DNA of 64,000 nt from Elysia chlorotica (GCA_003991915.1 RQTK01000233.1:277282-341281); one strand, 5' to 3'. Positions 1 through 14,083 are shown, numbered from the stretch's first letter. Made by a program: numbers and translations. The notes: generated by a model from the letters alone, not told the origin.

Positions 1-310
1 CATTTTAGTGGCTAAGCCGGGTTTTTACTCCACTAATAACCATAGTGATTGTCATTACATGTATTAGCATTGTTATCGACAGACAAAGCCGGTCTCCCCG
101 GTGACTCACACTGTCACAGTTTGTCAGTGCATGGGCCTTGGTCTGATAGTGTTACTCAGTGTTTAGTGTTTACCACTCGCCCTCCTCATGCTCCAGTCGT
201 GCCGACTGACTGTGTCCAGTAGATTCGGTGTCCGAGCTCTCCGCTCGCGCCCTCTACTATGACAATGCAGGCTTTGTGATCCATGTGACGATAGCGTCTG
301 ACATAAAGAC

Positions 311-610
<300 letters not shown>

Positions 611-689
611 GAGGGAGAGAGAGATTCTTTAGAGAAGTTTACCAATAATTGTATTGTAATCATATCAATGCACAATATAATTATTTGAT

Positions 690-1500
690 GTTGAGAATTA
701 TAACCATTATATCTTTTGGGAATGCCTTAAACTTAAACTTTGTCTAGAGCTACATGGCGCTTACATTGGAAGCGCGCGGGGGGAGAGGGGGGAGGACTTT
801 AATAATTTTTACGGCGATGTATCCAAGAGCTTTTCGTACAAGAGCCTTTCACAATAATTATTACAGCCCGGGCACGTTTCTCACTTATATACACACGTAC
901 ATGTTGTGGCTGCAACGTGCAGGTATGCTATATTTCTGGTTATGCAGAGATGACACAATGAACCGGTCATGTTTACCACCTTTGGTCAGCGAGTGTGAGA
1001 CTGCGACATATCAGGCATGTAAAGATTACACCTAGTGGACCGGTCAATAGGTCGGCCCAACAGTGGGCCACGCGTTGTTTTGACGGTCGGTGGAGACGAT
1101 CAGACATTCTTGGCATGAGCGTATCGATCTAGGTGTCCAGCTGTAGGTAGATGTGGTGGTGCCAGTACCAGGTTTACTGAGTTAGCTCCATGTACGAGGG
1201 AGATTTAGTCCATTGTCTATGACATGTTTAAGTATACATGAACATGGTAAGTTGGGTGTCTAAACGTCTTTTTTGTACCTTGTGCCCTAAAATTCTAGGC
1301 CTGGTTTGTCTATGTTGGTACCATGGACCCAATTGCCGGCTACCAGATGTAGTCTATGACTTGTAAATTAAACATGAACATGGTAAGCTCGGACGTATAA
1401 ATTTACACCATCCTTGTACGTGTAGACTACCTTGCTGTACCAGTAGCCTAGATTCCCAAACCTGCAGCTGATTTGATGTATGTGGTCCGCCTGCCGGCTA
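690..1500. other. Spacer of the inverted repeat, no gene seen
   Basis: Non-repetitive sequence between the two arms. A weak internal direct repeat is visible: both about 1219-1249 and about 1353-1386 contain 'tctatgac' followed shortly by 'acatgaacatggtaag'. No coding exon or RNA gene was recognised. Confidence 0.5.
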
Positions 1501-1507
1501 CTACTAC

Positions 1508-1694
<187 letters not shown>

Positions 1695-1777
1695 NNNNNN
1701 NNNNNNNNNNNNNNNNNNNNNNNNNNNNNNNNNNNNNNNNNNNNNNNNNNNNNNNNNNNNNNNNNNNNNNNNNNNNN
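1695..1777. other. Assembly gap (83 N)
   Basis: Run of N directly after the (GTA)n half of the hairpin repeat and before T-rich and (CT)n sequence. Confidence 1.
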
Positions 1778-1799
1778 TTTTTTTGGCGTCTCCTCTCTC

Positions 1800-1805
1800 T
1801 TTCTC

Positions 1806-1868
<63 letters not shown>

Positions 1869-2064
1869 TAAAGTCTCCTCCCCCGCCCACTCCCCCACCC
1901 CACTTTTTGTTTGAAAATTGGTTTGGGGGTGTGGGTGCTTAACGACATGTACTAATAATTATTGTACTAATTTGCTGTACGAGCTAATTGGCAAATTATG
2001 ACTGTGCACACAACCAAAATTAATGCATGTACATGTGTACATGTAATGCGACCTGTAAGTCGCC
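1800..2064 (-). repeat. Right arm of long inverted repeat
   Basis: Reverse complement of about 314-610. It contains a (TC)n tract (1810-1866) matching the left (AG)n tract, then the unique sequence matching 314-500. Identity ends near 2064, where 'gtaagtcgcc' diverges from the left-arm flank. Confidence 0.85.
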
Positions 2065-2266
2065 GGCCGGTACCCGCTGATGTAGCGTGAACACGCGACT
2101 TGGGGTCACACATTCATGTAAGCCAGGCCTGCATGTACATGACTGTACTGATATGATACTATTGATAGTGATAGTGATGGAGGAATGTAATGTGTTGGAC
2201 CTGAGCCAATACATGCACAAACTGCAAATACATAATCATACTCTATGTATCTCTCTCTCCCTTTGG

Positions 2267-2583
<317 letters not shown>

Positions 2584-2589
2584 GATTAT

Positions 2590-3520
2590 AATTATAACTA
2601 CTAGTATTATTGTTGCCCATGGTTTATCGAACTTCTTGCTAAAAAACAAAACACAAATCAATATGCTGTTACAATAAAATAAATGAAAATAAACGCATTT
2701 GCTATAGTAAATGGTACAGCACTCAGCAGGTATCACTAAGATTAATTTATCACTCATGTTCAATGCGGGTAGCCGGGTACCAAGGACATTGACACCTAAA
2801 AGATAAATAAATACGCGAACATAAAACTAGACGTTAGCATTGGGTGTGCCTTGTGAGTCAGAATCAGTAAGCAAGTCGAGCAGTCACACACAAAAAGGCT
2901 GTTCAAGCAGGCTCAATGAACCTCAATGATAACAAAAAGAAACAAAAAGTGTTTGAAGATAAGGCTTGACATTGAAAAATGAATCTTTACAAGTTGTTTT
3001 ACAACAGACCGAAACATAGTGTAGTGTATTTCTTTTTTTAAATGTATCAGTCAGAGTCGAGAACCATTGATCATAAGTCTAAACGCTGTTCTAAAATTTC
3101 AATTGTACATTAATTTTATGACATGTTATATAACTATACGACGTAGTATTCGTGTATCGAAACTGGGACCGCCATCTAATGCTGGTTTAGACAGGAGTTG
3201 ACTTTGAAGATTTGACCTCATCTGAATCCCACTACATTATATTATACGTTAAGGTCACCCCCGTTTCTTTTCTTTTTTTTTCCACTTTTTAAAATGGAAA
3301 AATTAATCTTGAGATACAAATAATTGTTCTAATGGTGTCAATTGTAACACCCCCCACCCCACACACACACACACATTTTACGATCTTATGTTTCTATGAA
3401 AATGTTCAATTTGCAACATTTGACTTATCTCGCGACATGATAACGTCAGATATGTAATTGTATCAGATATTTTGACGTGTAAATCAATACAGTCGTATAA
3501 GCTTACAAGTTGTAACTTAG
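2590..3520. other. No feature recognised
   Basis: AT-rich sequence with no ORF of credible composition, no conserved motif and only a short (CA)n at 3361-3375. Confidence 0.5.
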
Positions 3521-3524
3521 AGCT

Positions 3525-3610
3525 TTCAGCCCGATGCATTAGTGGTAGAGTGTCAAACCTGCAGATTTTCTCATTACTTTGACGGTTCGAGCTCCAGTGT
3601 CTCGGGAACT
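3525..3610 (+). repeat. tRNA-like SINE head fragment
   Basis: It has an A-box-like segment (TAGTGGTAGAGTGTC) and, 40 bp on, a B-box-like GGTTCGAGCTCC, the internal pol III promoter layout of tRNA-derived SINEs. The usual SINE body does not follow, so this is a fragment. Confidence 0.45.
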
Positions 3611-3659
3611 GTAGCTTTTCGGTGCTTGATAAGGCATTGACTTCTCTACCCCTCTTTCT

Positions 3660-3921
3660 GTCTGTTTTCTCCTGTCTGTCATTGTTTGTCTATCTGCCTG
3701 TCTGTCTGTCTGTCTGTCTCTCTGTCTGTCTGTCTATCTGTATGTCTGTCTGCCTGTCTGTCTATCTGTCTGTCTATCTGCCTCTCTGTTTGTCCGTCTG
3801 TTTGCCTGTGCACCATTGTGCATTGGTCTGACTAAAGAGAGTGACTGTTTGAGAGAAATAGAGGGAATGAAAGAAAGAAAGAGAGAGAAAAGCCCTTGGT
3901 GAGCATTGCTACATTTTTCTA

Positions 3922-4010
<89 letters not shown>

Positions 4011-4178
4011 GCCTGTCTGTCTGTCTGTCTGTCTGTCTGCCTCTCTGTTTCTCCGTCTGTTTGCCTGTGCACCATTGTGCATTGGTCTGACTAAAGAGAG
4101 TGACTGTTTGAGAGAAATAGAGGGAATGAAAGAAAGAAAGAGAGAGAAAAGCCCTTGGTGAGCATTGCTACATTTTTC
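3660..4178. repeat. Composite tandem duplication with (TCTG)n
   Basis: Two copies with about 260 bp period. Each has a TCTG tetranucleotide tract followed by the same unique segment, 'gcctgtgcaccattgtgcat' through 'gagcattgctacattttt' (first copy about 3799-3918, second about 4058-4178). The unique parts are almost identical, so the duplication is recent. Confidence 0.92.
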
Positions 4179-4552
4179 TCAAAGATAAAAGTTTTTCCCT
4201 TTATTTTGTAAAACTAAGAGAAGCCCTGTCATAATTTAGCATCTTTTAGATTCCTGATAAGTATTCCATACGACGACGACTCCCGAGACTAGCGTCTGAC
4301 AGTGTGACGTGATGCCGCGCAGAGATTGAGTGAGGATACCAGTACTCCTGCCTCAGCTTGTCAAATTATTCTATAGGCAAAGAAACTCGTCAAATAATTA
4401 TTTGCCTGATCGACGGTTCATACTATGTATGCATACTTCCCATTCGGGATCCCAACTCTCTACGTCTTGCGCCAGCTAGCACGTAAAAAACTCTGGGTTT
4501 GTCGGTTAGGATCCCTCAGAGGAACCTAGGAGACGTTAAACCTAGAGGAGTT

Positions 4553-4554
<2 letters not shown>

Positions 4555-4607
<53 letters not shown>
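4555..4607. repeat. (TC)n microsatellite
   Basis: Uninterrupted TC tract of about 52 bp in otherwise non-repetitive sequence. Confidence 0.95.
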
Positions 4608-4609
<2 letters not shown>

Positions 4610-5009
4610 CGCGAGTTTTTAAGGGTAACGGTTTTAATTACCCCCCAACGCGAGTGCAATAACCTGCAGCGCCATTCGACCTGTGTAGTGTGTACGCCAC
4701 CTAAAAACTGCTTGGACTACCACCAATACACGTACCACACTACCCTCAACAAGGACAGACAGACATAAACTTGCACAGACTGCCACAGAGAGCTGTGTTT
4801 ATAATAAACGTGGCTCCTCGTCTCGTTTTCGTTGAATGAATTGAAATTGATCCTACATGGTTATACTTCGGTGGTCGACCTCTAGTTGCCCGACTTTCTG
4901 CATGCCTTCCATCACTCAGACTTGCATCATTTATTTTCAATTTAACTGGCGAACAGATTTCTGTTCCGTGGATAGAATGGCAGTAAAGTTTCATGATTAG
5001 AAAATTTTT

Positions 5010-5243
5010 GTTGAGTTGGTTTAACGCCCAACATAAGCACTATAGACTATATTGTGGACGGGTCCTAAAGCTAACGTCTGATAATTTATGTGCTGCCAGG
5101 GCGTGGATACCATGATTCCTGTCTCAGACGGTCACATTAAACTGACACCGAACACCGAACAACCAGTAGGGAGCGAAACAGCGAGGGGTCGAACCACGGA
5201 CCTATAATTTTGCTTCGAAACGAGATGTTCTACCCCAGAGAAA
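5010..5243 (-). repeat. tRNA-derived SINE, full-length copy
   Basis: On the plus strand the element reads tail first: GTTGAGTTGGTTTAACGCCC, then a segment ending 'tattgtggacgggtcc', then 'gtctgataatttatgtgctg', 'gtctcagacggtcacatta', 'gacaccga', and finally the head with GGGTCGAACC. This order recurs in more than twenty places in the window. The tRNA-like head, with its B box, marks the 5' end on the minus strand. Confidence 0.8.
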
Positions 5244-5275
5244 ACGAAGTGCGTTTGTGTGTGGGGAGGGGGAGG

Positions 5276-5443
5276 GGTTAGCAGTCGGCAGAGCGTGTGG
5301 CTTCTGAATAGAAGCCTAGGTTCAAATCCCATTTAGGCAATGTCTCCTACTACTTGAGTCCGTGTCACTGTCAGTATTATATCTTTGGGTGTCGGCTAGT
5401 AAAAAGTGTCAGACGTTAGTCTTGAGGCCAGCCCAAAGATAGC
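5276..5443 (+). repeat. tRNA-derived SINE copy
   Basis: Same family in the opposite orientation to its neighbour at 5010-5243. The head has 'tagcagtcggcagagcg' (A-box-like) and GGTTCAAATCCC (B box). The body has 'gtgtcactgtcagtatta' and 'gtcagacgttagtcttgagg'. The two copies sit head to head, about 35 bp apart. Confidence 0.7.
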
Positions 5444-5507
5444 CTGAACGCTAAAGATGGGATGTTCAGAAATCAATTAGCCAAACACTTCTCTCGATGA
5501 TGGATCG

Positions 5508-5745
5508 TTTGTATGTTGCTTAGCGACCAACGTCAGCAATATGTATTTTATATTGTTATATTGAGGACGGACCCCAAGACTTACATCTGACAATTTAACG
5601 TGCTGCCACACCTTGCGGGGAGACCTGGACTTCTGTATCAGCCGGCCACAGTATACTGACACCGACCCAGCCAGTAAAGGACGAAATCTGACAAATTATT
5701 TGACTGAGCGTGGGATTTGAGTCGCAGACCTCGGTTCGAACCGCG
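5508..5745 (-). repeat. tRNA-derived SINE copy
   Basis: Matches the family core: 'tattgaggacggacccc', 'acatctgacaatttaacgtg', 'ctgacaccgacccagccagt', then the head with GGTTCGAACC. Diverged but full-length. Confidence 0.75.
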
Positions 5746-5909
5746 TCGGGCTGCCTTGTTCCCTAATGGTCTAATGGGTCGGTGTCAGTGAACGACGAGA
5801 CATAAGTGCTTGGTGTAAATGCTCTATCTCTGTGGCAATATGGCATTTATAAAGCTGACGTTGGACACCAACTCAAGCCACTGTCTGTGTGTGTGTGTGT
5901 GTGTGCGTT

Positions 5910-5995
5910 TGAGTTAAATCTTAACGCCCTACGGCAGCAGCTAGGTTAGATCGCGGAGGTGTCCCAGAACCAACGTCTGGCAAGTTAACCTGCTG
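5910..5995 (-). repeat. SINE tail fragment
   Basis: Only the 3' half is present: 'tgagttaaatcttaacgccc' and 'ccaacgtctggcaagttaac'. It follows a short (GT)n run. Confidence 0.55.
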
Positions 5996-6119
5996 CAACT
6001 CAGACACAAATTAAATGTTATTGAAGATGGCGAACAGGTGAGCGAAATAATCGCAAAGGAAAAAGAAGCTACTCAGAGAATAATATTGACACAAAAATGT
6101 TCATACAATTAACATAGTT

Positions 6120-6320
6120 TAAGTTTGAGTTTGGCCCTTTGCGTCCAACGTCAACACTATAGGTTATATTGTGGACGAGTCACAGGATTAACGTTTGACA
6201 ATTTTACAATATACTACCACACAGAGTCAGTGTGGGGATGCCTTATGGTGGTTTCAAATCAGGAATCTGCCGATCTCCCAATTGGGAGACCAACGCTCTA
6301 CCATTTGCTCCAGTTCAACC
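6120..6320 (-). repeat. tRNA-derived SINE copy
   Basis: Tail 'ggttatattgtggacgagtc', body 'gacaattttaca' and 'agtgtggggatgcc', then the head with 'ccaacgctctaccatttgc', the reverse complement of an A-box region. Confidence 0.7.
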
Positions 6321-6761
6321 CGATATAGAGTCAGAATAAATGTTCTCTGCGATTCACCGCAGTAAATATATCACTTGCTTCATTAAATGTTGCCAGAGTT
6401 ATTTGCGGCCCATCTTTTGGCCAATGACATAGATGACAACCTTGAGCCCAGAAGAACTAATGTCCGCATTTTGTAATACTGTTTTAACTTACATTTTAAC
6501 TGACTGACTACGTAGGCAGCTCTTCTATCACACCCAGTCTTATCTTTCCTGAGCATCATTGTGGCGTCAATAAGTTTGTGAGCTTATCGGCTTCTCAGTA
6601 CAGACAGATACACAATCGACTAATACACAGCTGGCGTATATTTCGACTGACTCATGCCCTAGTTGTTGTTTTTTTTATGAGAAATTGAAATTATTATGTG
6701 GTGTTCACTGCAGGGATCGTGTTCAAGAGAGAAAAGGCTTACGTTTAGTTATTGTTATAGA

Positions 6762-6985
6762 TTGATTTAATTTGGTTTGGGTATTGTTGGTCTACCGCCA
6801 TTGCTGACGGGTCCCAAGAATTTTAAGTACTGCCACATAGAGGCAGGGCGGGGCGGGGATACAAGGATGTGAGTCTTTAAAGGTCTACGGAATCCGGCAA
6901 ATAAATTTTACAGATCTTTGGACAGAACCCACGGCATCAGATTTGAACCAGCGCGCTTTGGCATCTAGACCATCTAGACCAGCTG
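6762..6985 (-). repeat. tRNA-derived SINE copy, diverged
   Basis: Retains 'gctgacgggtcccaagaatt', 'actgccacatagaggcaggg' and a head containing 'gatttgaaccagcgcgcttt'. More decayed than its neighbours. Confidence 0.6.
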
Positions 6986-6999
6986 CTCCACCCCCAAAT

Positions 7000-8430
7000 A
7001 CCCTTGGGTACGCTGTTGCTAAGATGGAGGGACGGCAATCCACACAACTAAGAAAAACTAGCTTGACTGCATTTATTTGTTTCCTCCTATTCTCATTCAG
7101 TTAAATTAAGTAACGTAAAGGTCGAAAGAAACTGATTAATTTGTCAAGCTGTTTACCTCAGTCAATATAATGCTTTGTTGGCATAATGATTAATAAATAT
7201 TACTCATATTTTGGACTGTATCTGGGCAAATAAACACTAAAAACAACAATAAAAAACAACGTTATGATTATACATTTTATAAGACTCTATTACATTATTT
7301 TGAGATATTTTTTTCTTGATTAGATTGATACATTTGATTAAACCCAGGTGTGCAACTCTTTGATCCCAATATCGGAAAATTGACAAAGTTATCTTGTTTA
7401 CAGGTCGACACTTATAGTAGTGACTGTAAACAAGTCAGATAATTTGCCGATAAGCCCACTTTATCAGTGTTTGATTGATTGTCTTATCTAAACGACTATA
7501 GTGGTGTTGACAGTTTCGAGGTCCAATGTAGATTAGGACCGCTGATAGAAACAGACAGACAAACAAAAGCGACAATAATGTCAATTTGCTTTGCAGTATG
7601 ATTTAGAAGGATAACAAATAAGGTATTATTTACATCTAAAGATGGACAATCATTTTTTTTAAGTCGATGCAAAACTTAAAGTAACTGTTCTATTTCTAAT
7701 CAGCCAACCATGACATGACAAATCAATATCCTTATCCTTTATTAACATTTCATCGCCAAACTTGACTTCAAAGCTTGTAAAGCAAGATCGCTCACTCGAT
7801 GGGGCATTCAGCCCACTGTAAAGAGCTCAAATGTTCGAATCAAGTACAGGCTCGTCTGTTGAGTTAAGCGACATGCTTACAAGTTATATGACAGATCCTG
7901 GAACAAATTTTTTTTTAAAGATTAAGACTAAGATGGAAAACGCCACGATTTGTTTACCTATAAATTCACTGATTTAATTCAAAAGAAAAGTAAATAGCTG
8001 AATTAAAAGACGCTTATATTTGTTTGTTTGTTTTTTTTTTTTATTATTCCCACAACCCGCATCCTACCCCTATTTTTCCTATTTTCTCCATAATTTATTT
8101 TTAATCACCATCATTCGGGGTTGTTGTCTTTAATAGTGTTGTTTGGACCTTGGAATAGGTTGTACATTCAACACTGCATTAGAGTGCATTTTGTGAACTA
8201 TCACCTAATGGCCCTCAACCATTCCTCTGTTTGTTTGGGTGCATGCTTTCTGGAGAAATTTGAATACATTTGTTTATTTCTTTATATCTTCGTATCCTAT
8301 AATTTAATAGCCTTTGAAACTCTTTGCCTGTTTGGTTTTTTTATTTCTTCATAGCCTTGTTTGTTTGTGGTTTTTTTTAGCGTTTTTTACTTCATTATTT
8401 TAAATTTCTATTTGTTTGTCCAAAAGTCAT
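7000..8430. other. No gene recognised
   Basis: AT-rich sequence with short ORFs only and no domain or splice-consistent exon recognised. A possible isolated B-box-like stretch (ATGTTCGAATCAAG) lies near 7831. Confidence 0.5.
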
Positions 8431-8479
8431 GAAAATATAAATATTGGATACAAAAACACCAACTACTATCAAAGGAATC

Positions 8480-8550
8480 GATAACAATAATGATAACAAC
8501 AATAATAACAATAGCAACAGCAACAAGTACAACAACAACAACAACAACAA

Positions 8551-8606
<56 letters not shown>
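8480..8606. repeat. (AAC)n and (AAT)n microsatellites
   Basis: Interrupted AAC and AAT triplets, then a clean (AAT)n tract at about 8550-8604. Confidence 0.95.
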
Positions 8607-9221
8607 CTGTAAACCTACTTGATAATCTCCCAGTCTCCACAGGGGATGTGGGTTTGTGATGTTCCACTGCAATCATTCGAAGAGCCATATACCGTAGTTG
8701 TTGTTGTTTTTTTCAATTTTCTTTTCAGATATATATTGTACATGTACTCCCAGTTCCATTGTCATATGACACTCCTCCATAAATAACTAAGATAAAACAA
8801 CCCACATATAAAGCCTTAATACATTAAAATTATACAACGTAAAATTTCAGCGTATTCGTTCTGTAACCTTGATCCTCTTAATCTTTATTCCACAGACAAA
8901 GAAAAAAATCAAAACATAGACTGGAAGATTCTAGGCAACAAACCCAAACAAGGGCGAAATGAGGTCAGCGCAGACAAAACAGTGTAAACACTAAACACCA
9001 GCTGAGTTCACCGACAGGTTTAGGAGAAGAGGAGCTCCGTAGCTGCCAAGCTGCCAACTCGAGAAACTAATTCAGTATACTTATTTAGGGAAATACGTTT
9101 GCGGAGAGTGGTTTACTTATACACTTTTTGGCGGAAAGCTGATAGGTCTGGAAATATCGACTGTATCGAGGCACTGCAGCGCCAGTCTCAGCAGAAACTT
9201 AGATAGGATATGTTGGGTAAC

Positions 9222-9351
<130 letters not shown>

Positions 9352-9600
9352 AAGAGCTGTTCTCAATCTCTTTCTATGAGTCTCACGGTCGTTCACAAAA
9401 TTTACAACAAACTCACTGATGCGTTTCATAAAATCGGAAAGGAAAAAAAAAAAAGAACAGTATGAACGACTATACGCGTAATTTTGTGGCGTTGAAAAGA
9501 AGGACTGTCGTGAATACGTATGTTTAGATCTACTTCCCCTTCGATGTTGTCGAATGTATGGGTCAGGGCAGTTTTACTAATACAGAAATCTAGACAGTTC

Positions 9601-9602
<2 letters not shown>

Positions 9603-9684
<82 letters not shown>
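9603..9684. repeat. (TC)n microsatellite
   Basis: Uninterrupted TC tract of about 80 bp. Confidence 0.97.
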
Positions 9685-9699
9685 GTGATTGAAAAGAGT

Positions 9700-10290
9700 G
9701 TGTCATTCTAAACGTAATTAATTCACCCGTGACACAGCTGTTCTAATCTAAAAGTTCCTTTCAGTCCTACTTTTTTATTCATGAAAAACAATTAGATGTC
9801 TCTTTGTTTCTATTATAAATATAATTATCTTGTTATTGTGAAAAAATAACAGTATGCTATGGAAGTCTCCTCGGCTATAGTGTATTTTAGTGGCGAATGA
9901 GATCATGCAACTGAAAGTCGTTCATGTTTGTTGTTGTTAATTCAGAATAGCAGGTCTAAAAATAATTATAGCTTAAGTACATGGGAGCAGATCGATCAAA
10001 CAACAACCCTTGGTGAAATACAAGAAGCGCAACCGACTCGTTGTAGTCATAACTGTATGCATGTAGAGTACGTGCAAAGAGGATACACAAAACAAAATGG
10101 TAATACAAATAATTGAGCGAGTGAGTTTTTTGGTACGAGAATGCGGGTGAAGGAAGATAGACACATGTGTATACTATTATGATACCCATCTGCATTCAAA
10201 AAACACAGTTAATGGATCCTAATTGAAGTCTACGAAGGTGGGAACCAAATAAAATGTATGGTAATAACGGTAGTGCAATCTCCGTGTAAA
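9700..10290. other. No feature recognised
   Basis: AT-rich, no credible exon, no family repeat seen. Confidence 0.5.
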
Positions 10291-10293
10291 CTC

Positions 10294-10296
<3 letters not shown>

Positions 10297-10381
<85 letters not shown>

Positions 10382-10384
10382 NNN
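10297..10384. repeat. (AG)n microsatellite ending in a 3-base gap
   Basis: About 85 bp of AG, then NNN at 10382-10384, so the true repeat length is not resolved. Confidence 0.97.
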
Positions 10385-10389
10385 GAACT

Positions 10390-11370
10390 TACCTCACACA
10401 CAGCACATTATGACACTGAACAACGCACGACCACAGTAGGATGGGCACGACGGTCTGCTCGGAGAATAAATCGTCGGATTCCCTAAATAGAAACTGCGTA
10501 TTATCACTACGTGTACTGAGCTTCTCCATCCCTTCGGAAACAATACAAAATGTTGATAAGCTGACAGTATGTTTAAGAGTAAGAATGAACATCACGCACG
10601 CGACTGTACTTTATTCTGAAAGAGGAGAGATTTACGTAGTTACAGACTGTAAAAAAAACCCAACAAAAACAAACACCGATTGAATGGTTATTTTGACTCA
10701 AACAGAATAATTAAATTTGAAAGAAGTATATATTAATACTACATCTATATATAATAAAACATGGAAATGTTTCTGATACCATCACCACCCAGATATGTAT
10801 AGAGCTTATAGTTTTCCCCCCTGTTAAAACTCACTCGACAAAATTAAAGACATTAATTCTTAATCAAGCTTCGCACCTAAAGAATCACCTCAATTAAGAA
10901 AGCAAACAATACATGGGTCACAGACCAGGATTCTAGCAGATTGATTTACGTTGTGAACTTATAACAACAACTATTGAGAAAAGAATTTTGTGCAGTTTCT
11001 TAATTGAACATTTGTTGTCCACGCATGCAATTACAATGTATTGTCTTCCTAGAGCATGCGAATTTAAAAATGCATTGTGTACCATTGGCTGGAATTATCA
11101 CAAGTGACGAGGAAAGGAGTTTCACCGATGATCAGTTCAAAGAATATAGCACATTACAAATGGTACCGTGGTATGCACTGGTATGCTATCGGTTCTTCTG
11201 TAACTGCTACATTGCGTAGGCCCTACACATGTAGTTAGTCCACTGTTAGTGACCCAAACAATCGTATTCATTATATTCATACAAATTATAGAGCCGCTTC
11301 ACACCGCGATAAATTACAGAGTTATAAAATAGTAAACACTGAAATTTTTGCTTTGACTTCTTGGTCTCTT
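10390..11370. other. No gene recognised
   Basis: Short ORFs only, without recognisable motifs or supporting splice signals. Confidence 0.5.
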
Positions 11371-11377
11371 CTCAAAT

Positions 11378-11480
11378 CGTGGACGGGTCTCAAGATTTAC
11401 GAGCAGCCGTACTGAGACAGAGCAGGGATATCAAGGCATAATTCGCAGGTCACTTTATACGGACACCGACCGAAAGACAG
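11378..11480 (-). repeat. SINE fragment
   Basis: Core words 'cgtggacgggtctcaagat' and 'atacggacaccgaccga' in family order and spacing; the head is missing. Confidence 0.55.
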
Positions 11481-11515
11481 ATGAGCTATGTAGAGTTTTT
11501 GAGATAATATATAAA

Positions 11516-11526
<11 letters not shown>

Positions 11527-11578
<52 letters not shown>

Positions 11579-11591
11579 TGTGTGTGTGTGT
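11527..11591. repeat. (AG)n-(TG)n microsatellite
   Basis: About 50 bp of AG followed by TG dinucleotides. Confidence 0.95.
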
Positions 11592-12094
11592 CAGTCACCA
11601 CGCTGAAGGTTAACCACAAACCTGTTTCCCCCGATTCCGAAAATATCGACTCGATACACTGTAGTACTACTACAAATGCAAGGCGGGCTTATCTGTCCGC
11701 CCGACTTTCAACGACCTTGGCTTCACGCCAACCAAAACAACGGCTCCACTCGTCTGTTTGGAGTTTAGAATTTATGTAAATAGATCTCAGGCGTGCACAT
11801 GTTTACAAGCAACTTGTGCCACTGTTACTCCATGCAGATCATGGCTGTAGTGCTACTGCTACTGCTAAGGGATGCACAGGTATCGCTTTTTCAAATCACT
11901 GCTTGTTGCACATGGAAGTGATGGAACTAAATTTAACGCACATACATGTACATGCAACTCTGTTTACCTAGTGCTGTGGCAGGCTTATCCCAAGAAGCAA
12001 AGGAGTCACTTTATTAGTCACACTCAGTTATTTTAAACATTTACAGCAACCCATGCCTTTGATCCCCTATATCCTATATACATGCAACTATTAG

Positions 12095-12380
12095 GATGAG
12101 TTGAGTTAATTTCTTAAAGTCCAACACTAGCCAGGCTATACATGTATTGTAGATGGGTCTCCAAGACTAACGTTTGACAGTTTTTAATATTTTAAATTGT
12201 TGTCACATAGAGACAGTGCGGGGATATCACGACTCCCATCTCAGACGGTTACAATAATTATACTGACGCCGACCAAATCAGTATGGAACAAAATTGGACA
12301 AGTAAGTTTTAGCCGATCATGGGCTTCGGAACGGTGACTTGTCGCTTAGGAAACCAACGCTCTACCACTTACGCCAGTTT
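12095..12380 (-). repeat. tRNA-derived SINE, full-length copy
   Basis: Contains 'gttgagttaatttcttaaag', 'ctaacgtttgacagttttt', 'atagagacagtgcggggata', 'tctcagacggttacaa', 'gacgccgaccaaatcagta' and the tRNA-like head 'ccaacgctctaccacttacg'. Confidence 0.75.
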
Positions 12381-12765
12381 GTGTATGCAGCAATTGCTGA
12401 AACTAGTCTAAAGAAGAGATACCTGAAAAGGTGTGCCTCACGTTTGAAACTTTTGCAGTTCGCCCTGACGATTTCCAACAGCAGAAAACAAATGTTGAGG
12501 AGAATGGATTGCAAGTGGAAAGAGATAGGGAAACTAAAGAAAGTAACTTTAACCAACACTTGAGAAAATCTTCATCATGATAGATGGGGAAGAAGAAAGA
12601 AAACTATGACTAGTTCAAGTCATTGAGAACCCCATCCCCTCTTTAAAAATTAAAACAAAAATGCCTACTTTCCTACTAAAACGCAGGTAAAAAAGTTCTT
12701 TGCCGCAATAAGAAACATGCACCATGTAGATTTATCCACCTTAGACTAGAGAAGCATAAAAATGG

Positions 12766-14014
12766 TTTAATTGTATATAATTTGTAGTGTATGGTCATAA
12801 CATATATTATTAATGTAGACAGCAGAGTGGCCTGATTGATACATGTAGTACTACTAGTACTGAGTGGTACTCATCAGATCAAAGAATGAGAGGGTGTGAA
12901 AAGAAGGGCAAGTCTAATTGAGAGCAGGGTTGGAAATGCTTGCACTTGCATAGAGATAAGTTCTCATATTACATGACAACAGTTTCAATCCATAACATGC
13001 AGGTGGACAATTACAACACAATATTTCAATGTGTTATTACTGCCCTGAGACAGACCACAGAGATAGGAATGAAGACTTTAACAACAACAACAACAACAGA
13101 AACACACAATGCATTTATATACATGTATATTCACCTTATCACAGAAATTGAAACAAACAAAAAAAAAAGGTCAGTCTTTTCATACAGTTTGTGTATTTTC
13201 ATAGAACATTAAAATGACAGTCACAGCGAAAATTGGGCAGCAAATGTTGTAAGAAAATATGACAAATGTTGACATCAAATAATTTTGATAAAACAAAATA
13301 TTACATTATGTAAAAAAAAAAAAAAGGATACATTTTTCCATCAACAAAAGACTATGATGAACCAACTCATGTAAACTGTTACAATATCAAGCTTCAAACA
13401 TCAGTTTAAAAGTTACATACAATGCACATTTGAACGTAGTGTTGTACTGGTACACATTAACACAATGCAACACCAAACTCAAGTCTTCAAGAATTTAAAA
13501 AAAAAGCTGTACAAGTACATGAGAACAAATGGACCAATAATCATATAAAAAAAAAAATGTTCCATACAAAGGAAAAAAAAAATTCAACCTTCCATCAAAA
13601 TGGTAAAATATAGAGCATTAAAAAAAAGGAATTGCTGTTACATTTATGATTTTACCACAAAGTCATCCAGTGCAACAGCTCACCTCTCATAACCGGGTTC
13701 AATTGTTTACAAAGTTATGCTGTGATTGTGAACAAAACCAGAAGAAAAAAAATGGAAAGTAGTTAAAAAAAAATTATTTCTGAATATTTTCAGATTTGCA
13801 ATTTTATGGTTCTGGGCTCAATCTTCCAACATATATTCCACCAAGCCAAACTGTACCACTTTTAGATATTATTAAAATAATAGTTATGACATTTTTAGTT
13901 GTATGCAAGGCAGTTCATAAATAAACATATGATCCCTGGCATGCACACAATTGGCTGGTGGAGAGTTCAGACAACAGAAACTAAGAAATAAGACAGAAAG
14001 AGAATGGATGAGGA

Positions 14015-14083
<69 letters not shown>

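Noticed and set aside
8395..8688. Poly-Ile/poly-Leu ORFs on both strands
   Set aside because: (AAC)n and (AAT)n microsatellite artefacts.
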